A model generated the notes under the pieces. It did not search any database. It was given only the letters and a program-made list of their open reading frames with translations, and was not told the DNA's origin. A stretch of DNA of 21,525 bases, from the NCBI GenBank assembly GCA_049999765.1, contig JBNGIQ010001688.1, positions 1 to 21,525 on the forward strand. The letters run 5' to 3'. This stretch comes from Phaeoceros laevis. Taxonomy: Eukaryota; Anthocerotophyta; Anthocerotopsida; Notothyladales. The number at the start of each line of letters is the position of its first letter. Within the stretch, counting starts at the first letter, position 1. Below, piece by piece: positions 17,663-21,525 of the stretch. The position numbers and the translations under genes are program-made.

Positions 17663-20600
17663 TCAAAACAAAGCAGAGTTTTGATCCCCGACCTGGTCCC
17701 TGCCATTATATCTGCCCCGCATAGGGTATGCTGATTTCCTTCCACTATCCTGACCTGGTACATCTCTCATGATCCGGAGAAGAGATGATGCCTTTTCCCT
17801 GGCACGTGGTGTTCCAGTTGAGGTCAGGGCAATCAAGTACTCTTCTGCTCCGGCCTGCATAACTTGAGACCTGAACCTCATGTTATGGTTGGACAACTGA
17901 TACAGAGCTGCTGCTGCATGTTCCCGCACTTCGGCCCAGTTTTCTCCAGGTGCCTCACCACTCCCACCATCAACAGGGCCTTTAAGCAGTGCCACAAGAG
18001 TTGAAATGTTGCTCATTTCTGACAGAGCTGCTCTACCCTCCGGAATGAGAGCCAAGTGGCTGAGAATCAACAATGCTCGGCTCACCAGATCACTCTGATT
18101 CTCCCGGGCAATCTGCAACAGAATATTTACCCCACCTGCTCTTACAAGCTTGGTACGGTTCATCTGCACAAAGCTCAAATGATATAGAGCCATTGCAGCA
18201 TCCCGCCGGGCGCCAGGTCGTCCAGCCCTTAAAATTTGGACGAGATGAGGAATACCTCCTAGCACACCGATGGCCATTTTGTTCTCGTCATCCAAGGACA
18301 AACTGAACATTGCTCCTGCAGCTATCTCCTGGGCCTCCCCAACACCCCTTTGCAGCAAGTCAATCAGATGAGGAATTACACCAGCCCTGGCCATTTTCAG
18401 CTTGTTCTCCTTCTCCAGCGAGAGATTCATGATAGCAGCAGCTGCATTTACCTGCACACCTGGATGCCGAGATGAAAGCAAGTCGATCAGCCCGCCCAGC
18501 ACCCGATCTGCTAGTTCTCCCGAGCACAGAACTATTCTGTTATCTGCACTTTCCCTGGTGAGCATCCTAATCTCCGCCGCACCTTCTTCTTGCTCCTTAG
18601 GGTGCCGGCCATACAGCTTCTGCACCACATCCGGGAACGGTTCTTGAGTGCGCTCTTGAAGTGGAGATTGCGTGTCTGAGTAGGAGGTGGGGATAGTATT
18701 TAACGGCAGCGGTAAGGAGTGACCACCAGGTTCTAACCCATCCTGAGATCTATCAGAAGGCAGCCAGGAGGAAGAGTGGTTGAATCTAGGCGGCCTGCCT
18801 ACCGGTTCCGACTCCTCCCTTCTGTGCAAACCTGTGGGGAAGGATCCAGAAGGTGGTCCAGAAGGTGGTCCAGACGATGAAGATCCCGAGTGTGGGCCAG
18901 AGAAAGGGCGTGAACCCCTTGAGCCTAGAGAACCAGATGTTAGTCCTTCCGCAGCAGGTAGCCCATACTGTCCTCGGACGGACTGCGAGTCAGGAATGGA
19001 TACAGAGGGAAGCCCTGAAGGAACTCCATCGGCGGGTGGCACCCCATACTGGCTCTTGGCAATCTGCAGCCTTGCAAAGTCAGAAGTGGGCCGTTCTGGA
19101 CCCGAGTCAGATGGAGCAGTCGGCCGCACACTGTCAGTTGCAGACCCAGAATTCCAAGAGGTTGGACCAAAGAGGGGACCTGGCCCATGCACACTGCCAT
19201 GTTTTCGCGACCTAGGTGTATCCCCACTGGAATCTGACCTAGGGGAATCCCCGTCCGAGTCCCCAGAGAAGTGCTGCGGTATGAGGCTGGGAGGCCTGAA
19301 GTTGTTGCCGGGCTCGCTGGGCGCAGAAGGTCTTCTGCCACTAAGTTCGGGAGCTTTTGGAGTGAGAGACGCTTTGAATCCGCCCTCCTGAGGCACTCCG
19401 CCTGCATTGTCTTCGGGCACTCCAGAGGACTCCGATTCAGGAAAATAAGGAGCACCACCACTCCCCGGCATACCATCATCATCACCGGTATAGTAGGTCT
19501 CTGCTTGGGGTTGATGATAAGACTCAGCAGCGCTGTGTCCGTAACCCTCAGGGAAAGAGCTTTCTGGTTCCGCTACATCATTGACATCACCATTATGACC
19601 ATAGGTATCTCTCGTATCTGCAGGAGGCGAGAATTCCATGCCAACTGCAAAAGCTTTCGGTCTTCTGCCACTAAGTTCGGGAGCTTTCAAAGTGAGAGAC
19701 GCTTTGAATCCGCCCTCCTGAGGCACTCCGCCTGCATTGTCTTCAGGAACTCCAGAGGACTCTGATTCAAGGAAATAAGCATTACCACCACTCTCCGGCC
19801 TAGCATAGTCATCACCGGTATAGTAGGTCTTTGCTTGGGTTTCATGATAAGACTCAGCAGCACTGTCTCCATACCCATCAGGGAAAGAGCTTTCTGGTTC
19901 CGCTACATGATTGTCATCACCATTGTCTTCAGAACCATGAGTTGCAGCATAAGGACTTTCCACTGCAGGACCCCGGTAGGCATTCCCATGAGCATAAGCA
20001 TCTCTCATATCTGCAGGAGGCGAGAAATCCAAGCCAGGTGCAAAAGCTTTCCTTGCATGAGGGTCCACCTTTAGTGCGGCAGGACGAAAAACATACTGAG
20101 GTTCCCCTGCAATATTGCTACTTTCCTCATCAGAGGATGAGCTACTGTGACGAACATGAACAGGTGGAGCATGAGCACCCTGGCCGATGGGAGTAACATA
20201 CTCTTGCTGCACCGGCCCTTCACCCAAGTACGCATCACTCGGCGGATCATGAGCAGCTGAGCCGATGGGACCAGCAACGCTGCTATTTTCCTCATCAGAA
20301 GATGAGCTACTGTGCCGAATGTGAACAGGTGGGCCACCAGCACCTGGGCCGCTGGGAGCAGCATACTCCTGCTGTACCTGTGAGTCACCCAAATATGCAT
20401 CACTACGGGGACCACGAGCACCTGGGCGGGCATCACCCAAAAATGCATCACTGCGCGGACCACGAGCACCTGGGCCGACGGGAGCACCGTACTCCTGCTT
20501 CACTGGCGCTTCAACCAAATATGTATCAGCCCGCGGACCACGCGCACCTGGGCCTATGGGAGCTGCAATACTGCTGCTTTCCTCATCAGACGACGAGCTA

Positions 20601-21525
20601 CTATGCCGTGCATGAACAGGAGGACCACGAGCACCTGAGCCGATGGAAGCAGGCCCTTCAACCAAATACGGATCACTACGCGGACCACCACGGGCAGCTG
20701 GGACGACGGGAGCAACGTACTCTTGCTGCCCTGTACCTTCAACCAAATAGGACTCACTACGCGGGCCACCACGAGCAGCTGGGACGACGGGAGCAACATA
20801 CTCTTGGTGCCCTGAACCTTCAACCAAATAGCGATCACTCCGCGGCCCACGAGCCTCTGCCCCCATGCTGGGAGCAGCCATATACTCCGCAGTTCCAGCC
20901 AAATGGGCATCATTTCCACTAGCAGCTAGTTCCCCCAGGATCCTCTGCACGTGATAGACAGCCAGCTCTGCACTAGGAGGGTCAGGCTGTCTGCGTTGAT
21001 TCTGCTCACACCAAGTTGCAATCTTCTTCGCCACCCCGATGTTGGGAAAGAAGGAGAAAGCCTCCAACACAATGTTGCTCTGCAGACAGTACCGCTGCCC
21101 GGAGTTGTACCAGGCCTCGAAGCATCTCTTCTCGTAAGTGGCTCCCGACGGCACGATCACAGGCTCCGCCATGAGCGCCCCGGAGATAGGGCAGAGCAGG
21201 TCCTCCGGCGGCTCCTGTTCCTCGTAGTGCTGCGTAGGCAACCGGCTAGGTTCCGCAGGTGCCCTGACGCCATAGCCCCCACGGCCATGAGCGCTCCCTC
21301 CCCCTGCCAAAAAGTCGTGCTGCCTGAGATGCTGCGGCGCAGGATATCCACCACCCTGATCGAACGACGTGCCTCTGCTGCCCGGCCGGCTACCTTGCGA
21401 GGAGCCGCTACCATCTGAATGGTTGTAGTACGCATTCCGCCCTGGCTGGTCCCAGCCCCCCGCTCCCGGCTGCGGCCCGCCCTGCGCATAAGGAGGCTGC
21501 TGCTGCTCCGCGCCCTGGTAGTAGC
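17663..21525 (-). CDS. U-box/ARM-repeat E3 ubiquitin ligase, 5' end outside window
   Basis: The minus-strand frame stops at 17663-17665 and is open to the right edge. About 1286 residues are visible and no in-frame ATG precedes the U-box, so the start lies outside. In order: a Gly/Gln/Pro-rich N-terminal stretch (21523 to about 21220); a U-box (about 21211-20990; EDLLCPISGALMAEPVIVPSG, TYEKRCFEAWY, then ATWC), the fold that recruits E2 enzymes; a very long low-complexity middle (about 20985-18640) with two repeat families listed separately; and at least five ARM-type repeats (about 18631-17740; VNAAAAIMNLSLEKENKLKM, GAMFSLSLDDENKMAIG, AMALYHLSF), which bind substrates. The order matches plant PUB proteins of the PUB38-41 type, which are typically less than half this length. 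In the U-box the usual Cys-Pro before the last strand is Cys-Leu (RYCLQSN), which might affect E2 binding. Predicted cytosolic or nuclear, role unknown. Confidence 0.93.
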   Translation of the reverse strand, partial: YYQGAEQQQPPYAQGGPQPGAGGWDQPGRNAYYNHSDGSGSSQGSRPGSRGTSFDQGGGYPAPQHLRQHDFLAGGGSAHGRGGYGVRAPAEPSRLPTQHYEEQEPPEDLLCPISGALMAEPVIVPSGATYEKRCFEAWYNSGQRYCLQSNIVLEAFSFFPNIGVAKKIATWCEQNQRRQPDPPSAELAVYHVQRILGELAASGNDAHLAGTAEYMAAPSMGAEARGPRSDRYLVEGSGHQEYVAPVVPAARGGPRSESYLVEGTGQQEYVAPVVPAARGGPRSDPYLVEGPASIGSGARGPPVHARHSSSSSDEESSSIAAPIGPGARGPRADTYLVEAPVKQEYGAPVGPGARGPRSDAFLGDARPGARGPRSDAYLGDSQVQQEYAAPSGPGAGGPPVHIRHSSSSSDEENSSVAGPIGSAAHDPPSDAYLGEGPVQQEYVTPIGQGAHAPPVHVRHSSSSSDEESSNIAGEPQYVFRPAALKVDPHARKAFAPGLDFSPPADMRDAYAHGNAYRGPAVESPYAATHGSEDNGDDNHVAEPESSFPDGYGDSAAESYHETQAKTYYTGDDYARPESGGNAYFLESESSGVPEDNAGGVPQEGGFKASLTLKAPELSGRRPKAFAVGMEFSPPADTRDTYGHNGDVNDVAEPESSFPEGYGHSAAESYHQPQAETYYTGDDDGMPGSGGAPYFPESESSGVPEDNAGGVPQEGGFKASLTPKAPELSGRRPSAPSEPGNNFRPPSLIPQHFSGDSDGDSPRSDSSGDTPRSRKHGSVHGPGPLFGPTSWNSGSATDSVRPTAPSDSGPERPTSDFARLQIAKSQYGVPPADGVPSGLPSVSIPDSQSVRGQYGLPAAEGLTSGSLGSRGSRPFSGPHSGSSSSGPPSGPPSGSFPTGLHRREESEPVGRPPRFNHSSSWLPSDRSQDGLEPGGHSLPLPLNTIPTSYSDTQSPLQERTQEPFPDVVQKLYGRHPKEQEEGAAEIRMLTRESADNRIVLCSGELADRVLGGLIDLLSSRHPGVQVNAAAAIMNLSLEKENKLKMARAGVIPHLIDLLQRGVGEAQEIAAGAMFSLSLDDENKMAIGVLGGIPHLVQILRAGRPGARRDAAMALYHLSFVQMNRTKLVRAGGVNILLQIARENQSDLVSRALLILSHLALIPEGRAALSEMSNISTLVALLKGPVDGGSGEAPGENWAEVREHAAAALYQLSNHNMRFRSQVMQAGAEEYLIALTSTGTPRAREKASSLLRIMRDVPGQDSGRKSAYPMRGRYNGRDQVGDQNSALF
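19326..20054 (-). repeat. 330-bp in-frame direct duplication in the U-box gene
   Basis: TCTTCTGCCACTAAGTTCGG occurs at 19331 and again at 19661, exactly 330 bases (110 codons) apart, and the similarity extends across the interval. At the protein level both copies contain KAFA...FSPPAD, VAEPESSFP(D/E)GYG, SAAESYH, TYYTGDD, SESSGVPEDNAGGVPQEGG and APELSGRRP. The copy at 19656-20054 carries an extra segment of about 25 residues (AHGNAYRGPAVESPYAATHG region). The duplication keeps the frame and the copies remain very similar, so it is fairly recent. Confidence 0.9.
20105..20862 (-). repeat. array of ten 16-29-residue repeats in the U-box protein
   Basis: Ten head-to-tail units, each opening with ARGPR or a variant, follow the U-box. 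Two alternating types are seen. Type A reads like ARGPRSDAYLVEG...QQEYVAPVGPG; type B reads like ARGPPVHARHSSSSSDEES...IAAPIG. In protein order the pattern is A A A(short) B A A(short) A B A B. The acidic serine runs of type B (SSSSSDEE, three times) fit the consensus of casein kinase 2. The array is probably disordered and may vary in copy number between alleles. Confidence 0.88.

Noticed and set aside
18780-20922. Several long plus-strand and alternate-frame open frames with repetitive His/Gly/Glu sequences
   Set aside because: They are shadows of the low-complexity repeats in the U-box gene; the minus frame alone gives U-box and ARM motifs.

Overview
The window looks like nuclear DNA of a land plant, most likely a seed-free vascular plant (fern favoured, lycophyte possible). 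The evidence is three very large PLS-class pentatricopeptide repeat (PPR) genes plus decayed copies, a plant receptor-like kinase with a SPARK-type ectodomain, and a plant-type U-box/ARM-repeat E3 ligase. Nothing bacterial or viral is recognisable. The species call is inference from PPR style (long, repeat-rich, almost intronless) and not from a database match.

Layout. 1-1610: a plus-strand PPR pseudogene made of several decayed repeat units. 1597-1780: a CAACTTGCT-type low-complexity tract. 1880-2400: a minus-strand PPR pseudogene fragment. 2400-4380: gene-poor DNA with a 23-bp minisatellite, an unidentified frameshifted coding remnant (minus strand) and small imperfect duplications. 4387-6354 (minus): intact single-exon receptor-like kinase, 655 aa. 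6952-8826 (minus): PPR gene A, 624 aa from the first ATG of its long frame. A hand-built splice model adds a 5' exon at 8958-9105 across a 120-nt intron. 9385-12663 (plus): PPR gene B, 1092 aa, head-to-head with A. 13792-16614 (minus): PPR gene C, about 940 aa from its first ATG, tail-to-tail with B. 16781-16949 (plus): a short frameshifted PPR relic. 17663-21525 (minus): a U-box/ARM protein with a huge repeat-rich middle; its reading frame is open to the right edge, so its N-terminus lies outside.

The three PPR proteins should be organelle RNA-binding specificity factors of the C-to-U editing type. All three carry E-type C-terminal motifs, each ends before a DYW deaminase domain, and each ends at a different point. 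If functional, they would need a deaminase supplied in trans. Together with the relics, the locus reads as a local PPR nursery: gene duplication with inversion, expansion of about 312-bp internal repeat units (clearest in gene B), and decay of losers. The kinase and the U-box ligase are ordinary flanking genes with no evident pathway link to the PPR cluster.

I found no tRNA, rRNA, intact transposon, CRISPR array or wholly novel system. The items most worth checking are the hidden 5' exon of gene A, the repeated Gly at the RNA-selecting position in gene B, and the enlarged repeat region of the U-box protein.
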